Assembly (NCBI RefSeq): GCF_000737695.1
Contig: NZ_JPRM01000036.1
Location: 1 to 64,000 of the forward strand
Length of the DNA stretch: 64,000 nt
Reading direction: 5' to 3'
Origin: Flavobacterium hydatis
GTDB lineage: Bacteria > Bacteroidota > Bacteroidia > Flavobacteriales > Flavobacteriaceae
This document shows positions 17,665 through 26,232 of this stretch, piece by piece (within the stretch, counting starts at the first letter, position 1; the number at the start of each line of letters is the position of its first letter). The notes under the pieces were generated by a model. That model was not told where the DNA came from. It ran no database searches and saw only the letters and a program-made list of their open reading frames with translations. The position numbers and the translations under genes are program-made.

Positions 17665-17934
17665 CTATTGTACATTCCTTTTTAGGGGAGTTAAACATGT
17701 TGAAAACGGTTTGGCGTAAAGTTGCTCACCATCAGGAGCGGTGCAGTCAAAATTTCCAGAATTGGAACATATTTGTACTCTTTCACAAGGATCCGGACCA
17801 GAAACATGTTTCCAGCCCATAATTGGCGCCAATTCTTCGCTACTTTTATCCATAGCGCTTGTACTCATAGCACTAGTCAATCCAAGTGCTACTACAGCCA
17901 TTGGCAATACGAATTTTAAAAAATTAGTTTTCAT
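17665..17934 (-). CDS. DUF6520-like exported peptide
   Basis: This is an 89-residue protein with a clear signal peptide (MKTNFLKFVLPMAVVALGLT, cleaved near STSAM). The short mature part holds four Cys (PCERVQICSNSGNFDC ... TC). This matches the DUF6520 group of small exported peptides of flavobacteria and sphingobacteria, which typically sit next to a MauE/DoxX membrane protein, as here. Function is unknown. It could be a secreted Cys-rich peptide whose disulfides are made by the neighbour, or the cargo of the SusC/D-S9 system. It lies 92 nt downstream of the MauE gene on the same strand. Confidence 0.75.
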   Translation of the reverse strand: MKTNFLKFVLPMAVVALGLTSAMSTSAMDKSSEELAPIMGWKHVSGPDPCERVQICSNSGNFDCTAPDGEQLYAKPFSTCLTPLKRNVQ

Positions 17935-18026
17935 AATAATAAAATTTATAGTTAATGATCTACTCTTTTTTACAGGTTTTCGATCAGATCCCTGCTATTG
18001 GCCAATAGATTTTTAATACAGTTCAT

Positions 18027-19541
18027 TTATTTTTTATACTTAGAAATAATTTTTTTATCGAGGTCACAACGAACAATATGGTTGCCTATCAAGGCAAACA
18101 ATTTATTGTCATACACAACAAAATTTCTCACTTTTTTGCCCTCTATATCATAGATGCAAAAACTGAACAGATATCGGTTACGAATGATATCATAAACATC
18201 TATTATGCTGGCACTTTTCCATATATCATCTTCTTCATATCGTCCTGGAATTGCTGAATTGACATACAAAAGGTCATTATAAACGGCACTACTTTTATTA
18301 ACGAACAAAGGCGGTTTTGCAAATTTTCTTTGGCGGTGTTTCTCAACTTTTACAATATTCAGTTTTGCGCGTGTTATAGTATCAATGGTGTTGCCCCTAA
18401 AATCAATTTTTAAATCATTATCTGCAACCGTAAATTGATTGCGGTATGCATAGAGGAAAATAATTCTTTTGAGACCGCCGCTATACAGTAGCTGACCGTC
18501 TGTGTCAAATACACCATCAAATTGTTTTTGCAGAATTTGAGGATTTAAAATTGTTTGTGCAGGGTCTACTAAATCAATTACACCTAAAATACTTTCACCA
18601 TTTATAGAGGAATGAGTTCGCACTGCAATTGCAGTAGAATCGATTGCTTCAGCGGTTGTAAAATACTCACCTCCCTTTTTTCTAATTTTGGCTTTCCAAT
18701 CTTTTATGCTTCCTCTGTAAATACATGGTATTCTTCCATCCACCACAAAGAAGTAAGGTGCTTGTACTATAATTTTTACTGCTTGAAAAGGAAGATCTTT
18801 TTGGTCAAGATCAATAACTTTTTTTTGGGTTTGATGTAGTTCTCTGTCCAGTACAGTAATCAATAAAGGAGCTGTAGTATTTCCTAAATATATATTATGA
18901 CTGTCAACTCCTGCTATATAATAAGAATTAAGTTTAAGGTTGATATTATTAGTTGTCTGAATTGGCGTATGAGGAAAACGTCTGGTTAATTTATTATGGT
19001 AATGAATGATATTCTCAGACATTAAGAATAAGATAATTATTATAGCGATACTAGAAAATGTAGTAATGAAAAACACTAAAAAAAATGTTTTTGATTTTAC
19101 TTTATCTTTTACTGATTCATCCTTGGAGTAATGTAGAATTATTGCCAATATTGCCATTGCAATAAAAATGCAATTGAAAATTAAATGTTGTGTCCAATTC
19201 AATTTTTCGAGAACGCCTCCACAAGAACAAGGTACAAAAGCCGTATAATGAAGTACTATGAAAATATAAGATGTGAACATAACCATTAAACTATACGATG
19301 CGAACAGTCCAATAAAACGGGATTTCGGAATAATAAGCAACACGCAGATTAAGAGTTCTATAATGGGGACAAGTAAAGAAATCCAATCGGCAAATGCACT
19401 CAATAATGGAGACTGTCCTAATTGTACACGAAAGTTCTCAAAATCAAATAATTTACTTGAGGCAGCGTACACAAATAAAAAGACATATAGCATGCAAATT
19501 ACATCTACAATGATTCTCTTACTATTCCTATTCAGTCTCAT
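18027..19541 (-). CDS. MauE/DoxX-type redox-associated membrane protein with sensor-like C-terminus
   Basis: This is a 504-residue protein. The N-terminal ~150 residues form four membrane helices of the MauE/DoxX type (LYVFLFVYAASSKLFDFENF, ISLLVPIIELLICVLL), with a conserved Cys pair in FVPCSCGGVLEKLNW (about residue 105). A fifth helix lies at about 155-175. The remaining ~330 residues are an extracytoplasmic β-rich domain with repeated 'VYDNKLFALIGNHIVRCD'-like strands, like a propeller. MauE-type proteins help disulfide formation or electron transfer for partner proteins, and the Cys-rich DUF6520 peptide downstream is the obvious candidate partner. This partner role is an inference. Confidence 0.8.
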   Translation of the reverse strand: MRLNRNSKRIIVDVICMLYVFLFVYAASSKLFDFENFRVQLGQSPLLSAFADWISLLVPIIELLICVLLIIPKSRFIGLFASYSLMVMFTSYIFIVLHYTAFVPCSCGGVLEKLNWTQHLIFNCIFIAMAILAIILHYSKDESVKDKVKSKTFFLVFFITTFSSIAIIIILFLMSENIIHYHNKLTRRFPHTPIQTTNNINLKLNSYYIAGVDSHNIYLGNTTAPLLITVLDRELHQTQKKVIDLDQKDLPFQAVKIIVQAPYFFVVDGRIPCIYRGSIKDWKAKIRKKGGEYFTTAEAIDSTAIAVRTHSSINGESILGVIDLVDPAQTILNPQILQKQFDGVFDTDGQLLYSGGLKRIIFLYAYRNQFTVADNDLKIDFRGNTIDTITRAKLNIVKVEKHRQRKFAKPPLFVNKSSAVYNDLLYVNSAIPGRYEEDDIWKSASIIDVYDIIRNRYLFSFCIYDIEGKKVRNFVVYDNKLFALIGNHIVRCDLDKKIISKYKK

Positions 19542-19943
19542 GACATTTAAATATTTAGTTTAAAACGAATACAGTTATAGGGTATGTAAAAACACATAAC
19601 CTTATATTATAATTATATTGACTAGCATGTTCTTTTACGGGTAAAAATTTTGACATACTTTTGATGTCAGTTTCAGTTTCTGTAAGGTGTAAAATGATAA
19701 GTATTTAAGATTTGGGTAAATAAGTTGAAAATGAAACACAAACAAAATTATAGAAGTTTGTTTTACAGCGTGTTGCGAAAATCCTGCTAAAACATCCTAA
19801 AAATTTAGAAAATCCTGCCATTTTACAATCAAAAGCAAAAAGAGCGTTTCATTTCTTACAAAATGAATTCATGATAACAAAAAATGCCATTCAATAGTTA
19901 CTATTGAATGGCATCACTTCATTTTGAATTAAATGGCTTTGAT
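19542..19943. other. Intergenic region with small hairpins
   Basis: No gene is recognised. Small inverted repeats include TGACAT (19651-19656) with ATGTCA (19664-19669), and a hairpin around 19578-19600. The strong hairpin at 19884-19914 is the terminator of the next minus-strand gene. This region should hold the promoter of the MauE gene (minus strand). The mobile-element module begins after it. Confidence 0.5.
19876..19914 (-). terminator. Intrinsic terminator of the 100-residue gene
   Basis: ATGCCATTCAATAG (19884-19897) pairs perfectly with CTATTGAATGGCAT (19901-19914) around a 3-nt loop. On the minus strand it is followed by TTTTTGTT. Confidence 0.9.
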
Positions 19944-20246
19944 TTACTTACTGGTTTCACTCAGAGTAGTTAGTTTTTCACTGAATTCTATCAGACCTGC
20001 TTTTTGAAGGCATTCTTCCGCAAGTACTTTTAATTCATGCAGATTTTCATCTGGAATACTCTTTAAAAGAATTGATGGTTTTTCACTGTCTTTCACAGAT
20101 AAACCGCGTTCAATAACATGATTTAATAAGAGTACATTCTTTCGCGAAATTTTCAAATCAATCTTCACTACCTCATTCATGCCAGGGATACTAAGTATAG
20201 TATCGAGTACCTGGGCCACATCATTTGTTGTTAGCATAATTTCCAC
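19944..20246 (-). CDS. Hypothetical protein, mobile-element associated
   Basis: This is a 100-residue soluble, mostly helical protein with no motif that I recognise (ISRKNVLLLNHVIERGLSVK and LHELKVLAEECLQKAGLIEF are amphipathic helices). It has its own terminator and lies upstream of the mob genes on the opposite strand. Small helical proteins in this position are common in Bacteroidota mobile elements. Function is unknown. Confidence 0.65.
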   Translation of the reverse strand: MEIMLTTNDVAQVLDTILSIPGMNEVVKIDLKISRKNVLLLNHVIERGLSVKDSEKPSILLKSIPDENLHELKVLAEECLQKAGLIEFSEKLTTLSETSK

Positions 20247-20547
20247 GTTTTAAGTTAATAATCGATTTTACAAAGGTATAAAGCCATTGTCAAAGTATCA
20301 TGGGCATAATATACCCATGATGGGTAGGATTCATTCCGCTTATCTAACTTCGTATTTGAAATAGAGTATGAGAGTAAATAAAGGCAAGAACGTTTCTCTC
20401 ATTAAATGGAATCAGGATACATAAAAAAGACTAAAAGGAATAATAGATTAAGAATACTTTTTAAGACTATTTTTTTATCCGACATGCTGTTTCAAAAGCG
20501 GACTTAATTACAGTAGTGCATTAACTTTTTTTTACATCAGAAAATAA

Positions 20548-20627
20548 CAATAAAAACCTTCCTGAAAACAGTCAGGACTTTATTGTTTTAAAATGGGTTT
20601 AGTGCTTTGAAAGAGCACCTTTTTTTA
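20548..20627 (+). terminator. Two successive terminator-like hairpins
   Basis: The first has outer arms CAATAAA (20548-20554) and TTTATTG (20579-20585) and inner arms TCCTGA and TCAGGA, followed by TTTT. The second has GTGCT (20602-20606) and AGCAC (20614-20618), followed by a run of Ts (20620-20626). No plus-strand gene lies directly upstream, so they may insulate the mob operon from read-through or end a short leader RNA. Confidence 0.55.
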
Positions 20628-20905
20628 ATGCGAAAAAGTGAATTTGAATTGGTTTGGCTGTTGAGTATTCACAACAGTGAAAATAGGATCGGCAGCGTGC
20701 ACTTTCCTTGAGTATTAAAAATAGCACTGAAATGATTTTTATAAAAGCTACTGATATTTTAATTCCATCAGCTACAGCCGGAATGAAGGACTAAAGTAAT
20801 AGCAGGGAAATACAATTTTATAAAAAGAGGTTATAAATGGAAACTTTGAGTTTTGAAGGTTTTAGAAATACTGGAATGTCTAATAGACATTTAAAGTAGC
20901 ACGAA

Positions 20906-20989
20906 GATCACAACGTTCCTGTGATCGGCAAGATGTCCGGTTGTTAAACAACCGAATCTTGCTGCCCTATACTCCGAAGTCGTGGGCAG
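20906..20989 (+). other. Candidate origin of transfer (oriT)
   Basis: Three stems sit back to back 47 nt before mobC. GATCACA (20906-20912) pairs with TGTGATC (20920-20926). A composite stem GCAAGAT...CGGTTGTT (20928-20945) pairs with AACAACCG...ATCTTGC (20947-20962). CTGCCC (20962-20967) pairs with GGGCAG (20984-20989). Inverted repeats next to a MobC/relaxase operon are the usual place for oriT. The nick site cannot be identified by eye. Confidence 0.45.
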
Positions 20990-21035
20990 TGACACTGAAA
21001 GGATAAAAAGAGTTTGAAAATAATGAAAATGAGAG

Positions 21036-21431
21036 ATGATGGAAAGAGAAAATTCAAACAGAACACGCATTGTGGGGTTACGATTTACACCCGAAGAATA
21101 TGCGAAAATTGAACGTAAATGGAAAGCCAGTACGTGCCAAAAGCTAAGCGACTACATTCGTAGGAATCTATTTAGTAAGCCTATAACAACCAATTATCGC
21201 AACCAATCGACTGATGAATTTATAGCAGAGATTACACGATTGCGAAGCGAGTTAAATGCCATTGGTAACAACTTTAATCAGGTTGTAAAAAAACTCCATA
21301 CTCTACAGCAAATCTCTGAGTTTAAAAATTGGATTATCAGCTATGAACTTGAGAAAAAAATCCTCTGGAATAAGGTGGAAGAAATCAAAAAAGCCATCCA
21401 AAAAATCTCTGAAAAATGGTTGCAATCATAA
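21036..21431 (+). CDS. MobC-like relaxosome accessory protein
   Basis: This 131-residue protein helps the relaxase bind and open oriT. The N-terminus is a ribbon-helix-helix-like DNA-binding segment (RTRIVGLRFTPEEYAKIERK, about residues 9-28). The typical MobC motif 'ELNAIGNNFNQVVKKL' (about 76-91) is present, as in plasmid mobilization MobC proteins. The C-terminal half is helical and basic. It overlaps the relaxase start by 16 nt, which is the standard mobC-relaxase arrangement. The start could be either codon of ATGATG. Confidence 0.9.
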   Translation: MMERENSNRTRIVGLRFTPEEYAKIERKWKASTCQKLSDYIRRNLFSKPITTNYRNQSTDEFIAEITRLRSELNAIGNNFNQVVKKLHTLQQISEFKNWIISYELEKKILWNKVEEIKKAIQKISEKWLQS

Positions 21432-22726
21432 AGACAGGACATTCGATACACAACATTTTTAACTATAATGAAAACAAAGTAAAACAAGGTATAGCAGTAT
21501 GTATCGGTGAAGGAAATTATCCTATGGATGTAGATAAAATGAGTGGTACAATGAAACTAAACAGGTTCTTAAAACAGACTGCATTGAATGATAATGTAAA
21601 GCGAAATAGTGTACACATTTCGTTGAATTTTGATCCGTCAGAAAATCATTCTAAAGAGAAACTGATGGACATAGCCAATACATATATGGGAAAAATTGGT
21701 TTTGGGGAACAACCTTATTTAGTATACGAGCATTATGATTCAGGACATCCCCATCTGCATATTGTTTCAATAAAAATAAGGGCTGATGGAAGTAGAATTG
21801 ATATGCAAAATATAGGTAGAAATCAATCTGAAAATGCCCGAAAAGAAATCGAGGATTCTTTCGGGCTTGTTAAAGCGCAAGGAAACAAGAATAATCAGAT
21901 TCCCAAACTTCAATCGATCTCCGCAGGCAAAATTCAATATGCACGAGGGGAATCCAAAAGGGCAATAAACAATGTGCTAGGAGAAGTGCTCGCTACTTAT
22001 AAATATACCAGCCTTGCAGAACTCAATGCCGTCTTACAACAATATAATGTTTTAGCAGACCGGGGTGATGAAAATTCAAAGGTATTTAAAACTGGAGGAT
22101 TGATGTATCGGATACTGGATGAAAAAGGTAAACCTATTGGAGTACCCATAAAAGCTAGTCTCTTTTACAACAAACCAACTTTAAAGTTTTTGGAGAAAAC
22201 ATTCACATCAAATGCTACTACTAAAACTTCGGATAAGAGCAGAATAAAAAATGCTATTGACAAGGCATTTTTAAGAACAAAAACGTCACTGACTGAATTG
22301 GAGGGTCTATTACAAAAAGAGGGAATCAATATGGTTTTTAGAAAGAATACAGAAGGATTACTTTACGGAATTACCTATGTAGATCATACCACCAAATGTG
22401 TTTTTAATGGCAGTGCACTAGGTAAAGAATATAGTGCTAAAGCTATACAGGAACGTTGTACATCAATTCGTTTGGTAGAACAAAAAACAACTGAAACCAA
22501 TATTGAAAAATTGCAAAGTATCACATTTGAAACACCTAATTCGGAAATTATGGCAACGCTGTTTGGTAGTGATTTCCAAAATAATAAATACGTTGGATCC
22601 AATAGCTTAATGGGACAACTCGCAGATATACTTACAGAATCCCAGCAGACAGCAAACTACATTCCCAATCAGCTTAAAGGGAAGAAAAAAAAGAAAAAAA
22701 GAAGAGGACAATCTGATAATCAATAA
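21416..22726 (+). CDS. MobA/MobB-type relaxase (HUH nuclease)
   Basis: This 436-residue relaxase nicks oriT and pilots the single strand during conjugation. The HUH metal site is visible as HYDSGHPHLHIVS (His 106, 111, 113, 115). Upstream, SVHISLNFDPSE matches motif II of the relaxase/mobilization domain. The N-terminal Tyr region (HNIFNYNENKVKQG) matches Bacteroidota MobA/MobB proteins and has the candidate catalytic Tyr at about residue 17. The C-terminal ~200 residues are less conserved and end in a poly-Lys tract (KGKKKKKKRRGQ). It is cotranscribed with MobC and the coupling protein. Confidence 0.93.
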   Translation: MVAIIKTGHSIHNIFNYNENKVKQGIAVCIGEGNYPMDVDKMSGTMKLNRFLKQTALNDNVKRNSVHISLNFDPSENHSKEKLMDIANTYMGKIGFGEQPYLVYEHYDSGHPHLHIVSIKIRADGSRIDMQNIGRNQSENARKEIEDSFGLVKAQGNKNNQIPKLQSISAGKIQYARGESKRAINNVLGEVLATYKYTSLAELNAVLQQYNVLADRGDENSKVFKTGGLMYRILDEKGKPIGVPIKASLFYNKPTLKFLEKTFTSNATTKTSDKSRIKNAIDKAFLRTKTSLTELEGLLQKEGINMVFRKNTEGLLYGITYVDHTTKCVFNGSALGKEYSAKAIQERCTSIRLVEQKTTETNIEKLQSITFETPNSEIMATLFGSDFQNNKYVGSNSLMGQLADILTESQQTANYIPNQLKGKKKKKKRRGQSDNQ

Positions 22727-22737
22727 AAATTGAAATC

Positions 22738-24723
22738 ATGGCGATGCAGACAGGAGAAAATGAACAGGCGCTACGAAAGATCTTGGATATGACAAGACTC
22801 ATCAGTATCATTATTTTAAGCATACACTTTTATTACTATTGTTATGCCGCTTTTAGAGAGTGGCATCTTGTTAGTGCATTCAGTGATAAAATTCTAGGCA
22901 ATATATACAACACCAGATTATTCAGTAATTTTCATAAATCCAAACTATTTGCCTTAGGCTTTTTAATTATTTCACTCATTGGTGCTAAAGGACGTAAGGA
23001 TGAAAAACTCAATTATAAAACAGCTTTTGCTTATATAATTACGGGGTTGTTGGTTTATTTCATCAGTTATCTTTCCTTGCTTTTAAAAATTGAAATTGTA
23101 CCTGCTGCTACGATTTATATGGGCATGACCATAATAGGATTTCTTTTGATGCTTTCAGGAGGTACTTTACTTTCCCGAATTATAAAAAATAGACTTAACC
23201 AGAAGGATATTTTTAATAAAGAAAATGAGACCTTTCCTCAGGAAGAGCGGCTCCTGGAAAATGAATATTCCATTAACCTGCCAGCTCGTTACCATTTAAA
23301 AGATAAAATACGCAGCAGTTGGATAAACATTATTAATCCCTTCAGGGCATTGATGGTTCTGGGGACTCCTGGCTCAGGGAAATCCTATTTTGTAATTCGA
23401 CATGTGATTACTCAGCATATCAAAAAAGGATTCAGTATGTTCGTCTATGATTTTAAGTACGATGATTTATCCAAAATAGTCTATAATACCTTTGAAAAAT
23501 ACAAGCATGTTTATAAAGTATTGCCCAAATGTTATTTTATAAATTTTGATAAAATCATGCACCGTTGTAATCCCTTAGATCCTCAGAGTATGGAAGATAT
23601 TACCGATGCTTCCGAGTCTGCGCGAACGATCTTAATGGGGCTTAACAGAGAATGGATCAAACGGCAAGGGGACTTTTTTGTGGAATCACCTATTAACTTT
23701 TTATCTGCTATTATATGGTATCTCAGAAGATATAAAGATGGAGCATTTTGTACCCTGCCTCATGTAATTGAACTCATGCAGGTCGACTATGATAGCCTCT
23801 TTACATTGCTTAGAAGCGAAAAAGAAATTGAGGTTCTCATTAATCCCTTTGTGAATGCATACCTTAATGATGTTATGGAGCAATTGGAAGGACAAATTGC
23901 TTCAGCAAAGGTAGCAATGGCAAGGCTTTCATCACCGCAACTGTATTATGTACTATCGGGAAATGACTTTACTTTAGACATCAATAATCCGCAGGAACCT
24001 AAGATTGTATGCATGGGGAATAACCCTCAGAAAATACAAATTTACGGAGCTGTTTTATCGCTGTATGTAAACCGACTTGTGAAGCTGGTCAACAAAAAAG
24101 GTAAAATGAAATCCAGCCTCATCTTTGATGAATTTCCTACCATTTACCTGAACAATGTAGATAGCCTGATTGCCACCGCACGGAGTAATAAAGTAGCAAC
24201 TTGTTTGGGAATTCAGGACTTTAGTCAGTTGCGAAAAGACTATGGTCGGGAACAGGCTGATGTAATTATGAACATTACCGGAAATATCATTAGTGGACAG
24301 GTAACTGGAGATACTTCCAAGCAATTATCGGAACGTTTTGGAAAGATTATGCAAGACAGGGAAAGCCTATCAATCAATAGCGGGGATACTTCAATCAGTC
24401 GTTCAAAACAATTGGAATCGGCAGTACCACCTTCCAAAATTTCCGGTCTTAGTTCTGGTGAATTTGTGGGGATGGTCGCCGACGATCCTGATTGTAAAAT
24501 TGATCTAAAAACCTTCCACTGCGAAATTGTAAATGACCATGAGACAATTAAAAAAGAAGAAGAAAGCTATAAAGAAATACCTCCGGTGCGCAAATTGGAC
24601 AACGCAATGATCCAGCGCAATTACCTGCAAATAAAACAGGACATTCAGGATATAATTCATTCTGAAATGGAGCGATTACTTAATGATCCTAGACAGGTCT
24701 ATTTGGTAATTAAGAAAAAATAA
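22738..24723 (+). CDS. VirD4/TraG-type conjugative coupling protein
   Basis: This 661-residue inner-membrane ATPase links the relaxosome to a type IV secretion channel. Four hydrophobic helices occupy the first ~150 residues. Walker A is GTPGSGKS (about residue 213) and Walker B is SSLIFDEFPTIYL (about 460-472), followed by the family's 'ATCLGIQDFSQL' segment. It starts 12 nt after the relaxase gene. No T4SS channel genes (TraA-TraQ type) are in the window, so this is a mobilizable module that would need a helper, or the transfer genes lie elsewhere. Confidence 0.92.
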   Translation: MAMQTGENEQALRKILDMTRLISIIILSIHFYYYCYAAFREWHLVSAFSDKILGNIYNTRLFSNFHKSKLFALGFLIISLIGAKGRKDEKLNYKTAFAYIITGLLVYFISYLSLLLKIEIVPAATIYMGMTIIGFLLMLSGGTLLSRIIKNRLNQKDIFNKENETFPQEERLLENEYSINLPARYHLKDKIRSSWINIINPFRALMVLGTPGSGKSYFVIRHVITQHIKKGFSMFVYDFKYDDLSKIVYNTFEKYKHVYKVLPKCYFINFDKIMHRCNPLDPQSMEDITDASESARTILMGLNREWIKRQGDFFVESPINFLSAIIWYLRRYKDGAFCTLPHVIELMQVDYDSLFTLLRSEKEIEVLINPFVNAYLNDVMEQLEGQIASAKVAMARLSSPQLYYVLSGNDFTLDINNPQEPKIVCMGNNPQKIQIYGAVLSLYVNRLVKLVNKKGKMKSSLIFDEFPTIYLNNVDSLIATARSNKVATCLGIQDFSQLRKDYGREQADVIMNITGNIISGQVTGDTSKQLSERFGKIMQDRESLSINSGDTSISRSKQLESAVPPSKISGLSSGEFVGMVADDPDCKIDLKTFHCEIVNDHETIKKEEESYKEIPPVRKLDNAMIQRNYLQIKQDIQDIIHSEMERLLNDPRQVYLVIKKK

Positions 24724-24823
24724 GGCTTAGAAATAGCATAGACAAAAAGCTTCTTTAACAGTCATTAATATTCAATACATTAGCAGATTATATTAAAGTT
24801 TAGGATAATAAAAACTTGTCAAT

Positions 24824-25426
24824 ATGGAAAGGTCATATATCGATTATAATACACTAGTTTATGAAAAAAAACTAAATGAAGAATACATAACTTATGTAGA
24901 GAAGCTTAATACAAGTGAATGGCAAAAAAAACGTTCTGAGATAATTGAACGTGATAATCAAATGTGTGTTAAGTGTAATGCCAGACAATCTAAATACATT
25001 AACGGGCAATCTTACATTAATTATACAAAAGAGGAAGAAGAAGAATTTATTCAAAAAGTCAAAGAAGGTGTGAAAAAATTATTTGAAGAAATGAATCTAG
25101 TAGCTCCAATACCTGATAGAATTGAAAATCCATTGCATATTGATTATCAGCCAATATTTCTACATGTTCATCATAAATATTATATAAAAAATAGGCTGCC
25201 ATGGGATTATCCCTCAGAAGCACTAATTAGCTTATGTAAAAATTGTCACCAAAAAATTCACGATACCGAAAATATTCCAGTTTATTTAAATGATTTAATG
25301 CAAACAGAATTGAGTTTAAAAAAATGTAATAGATGTAATGGTAGTGGATATATACCTCAATATCATTACTACATGGATGGTATTTGTTTTGAGTGTAATG
25401 GAAATGAATATGAAGAATTTCTATAA
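24824..25426 (+). CDS. HNH-endonuclease-like protein with extra zinc fingers
   Basis: This is a 200-residue protein. The HNH/ββα-metal layout is C48-x2-C51 (MCVKCNARQ), then HVHHKYYI (His 114-117), then LCKNCHQKIH (C138, C141, H142, H146), as in McrA-like HNH nucleases. A long Glu-rich insertion lies between the first Cys pair and the His motif. The C-terminus adds a CxxC-x(n)-CxxC ribbon (KKCNRCNGSGYIPQ...CFECNGNEYE) resembling a DnaJ-type zinc finger. It stands alone between the coupling protein and the HEPN-like gene. It may be defence cargo of the element or a homing-type nuclease. Confidence 0.7.
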   Translation: MERSYIDYNTLVYEKKLNEEYITYVEKLNTSEWQKKRSEIIERDNQMCVKCNARQSKYINGQSYINYTKEEEEEFIQKVKEGVKKLFEEMNLVAPIPDRIENPLHIDYQPIFLHVHHKYYIKNRLPWDYPSEALISLCKNCHQKIHDTENIPVYLNDLMQTELSLKKCNRCNGSGYIPQYHYYMDGICFECNGNEYEEFL

Positions 25427-25531
25427 TTTAATTCCAAAGGAATTGAAGCATTATTAGCATTTTTTTACCTTTAAATTCCATATTAAAATCCACTTAAACG
25501 ACTTCAATAATAAGTTAATATACCAAATAAT

Positions 25532-26182
25532 ATGAATATTCAAAGAAGAAGTAATCTAGAAAAAGAAATCACAATCATTAATAATATTACAATCAAAGCT
25601 CAGGAAGCTTATTTAATAGTTAAGTATTTGCAAGAAAATGAAATCGATCAAGATGTTATGTATGAAAAACAAATGAATACTTTTTTCTATTATTCTCGAG
25701 TTATTTACTGGCAAATGACGATAATAGAATTAGCCAAATTATTGAAAGAAAAAGAAAAATTCAGTTTATATAGTATTATTCAAAAACTGAAAAAAGATGG
25801 TGAATATAGTGAACTCAAAGTACCTTCTTTACAAATTGAAAAGTGGGAAATAGTATTAGAGGAACAAAAGCAATCAATAGACAATTTAAAACTACAGCGT
25901 GATAAAATCTATGTGCATGAAGATGGCAGTGATAATATTAGTAATTTAATACCTCTTACAACAATTACTCTTTTTTTAGATTTAGCAAAAGAAATAATAT
26001 TGTTTTTGGGTAAGCTTTTAAACTTAACCCATAGAATGTTTGATGTTATAAATTCCCCTGCAGTAAGTTTGAAAGGTAGTATAAGTTCAATTGTAGCAGA
26101 AAAGAAAAATTCAATGGAAAAGTATAGAGAATTGGCTAAGGAATATAACCTTGAAAACGAACTCCCTCCTCAGTCATCATAA
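25532..26182 (+). CDS. HEPN/AbiU2-like protein
   Basis: This is a 216-residue all-helical protein. LQRDKIYVHED at residues 121-131 contains R-x5-H (Arg123, His129), the catalytic signature spacing (Rx4-6H) of HEPN ribonucleases. The preceding helices (FFYYSRVIYWQMTIIELAKL, then EIVLEEQKQSIDNLK) match the AbiU2 pattern, in which 'RDKxxxHxD' is conserved. Such proteins act in abortive infection or as RNases. No antitoxin-like nucleotidyltransferase is adjacent. Its position between mob and mutagenesis genes suggests cargo of the mobile element. Confidence 0.6.
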   Translation: MNIQRRSNLEKEITIINNITIKAQEAYLIVKYLQENEIDQDVMYEKQMNTFFYYSRVIYWQMTIIELAKLLKEKEKFSLYSIIQKLKKDGEYSELKVPSLQIEKWEIVLEEQKQSIDNLKLQRDKIYVHEDGSDNISNLIPLTTITLFLDLAKEIILFLGKLLNLTHRMFDVINSPAVSLKGSISSIVAEKKNSMEKYRELAKEYNLENELPPQSS

Positions 26183-26232
26183 TGTATAAATTGAGAGTTA
26201 AAAAATTTAACGAAAGTAAATCAAAAGTATAT

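Larger units (their letters stand above)
20247..21035. other. Long leader of the mob module
   Basis: No gene longer than a few codons is seen. The region holds a near-repeat around 20303-20328 (ATACCCATGATGGGTA), terminator-like hairpins at 20548-20627, and three consecutive stems at 20906-20989 just before the mob genes (listed separately as candidate oriT). Confidence 0.5.

Noticed and set aside
24740-24823. A possible CRISPR or tandem repeat near the mob/cargo border.
   Set aside because: No repeated unit was found on inspection. No CRISPR array was seen anywhere in the window.
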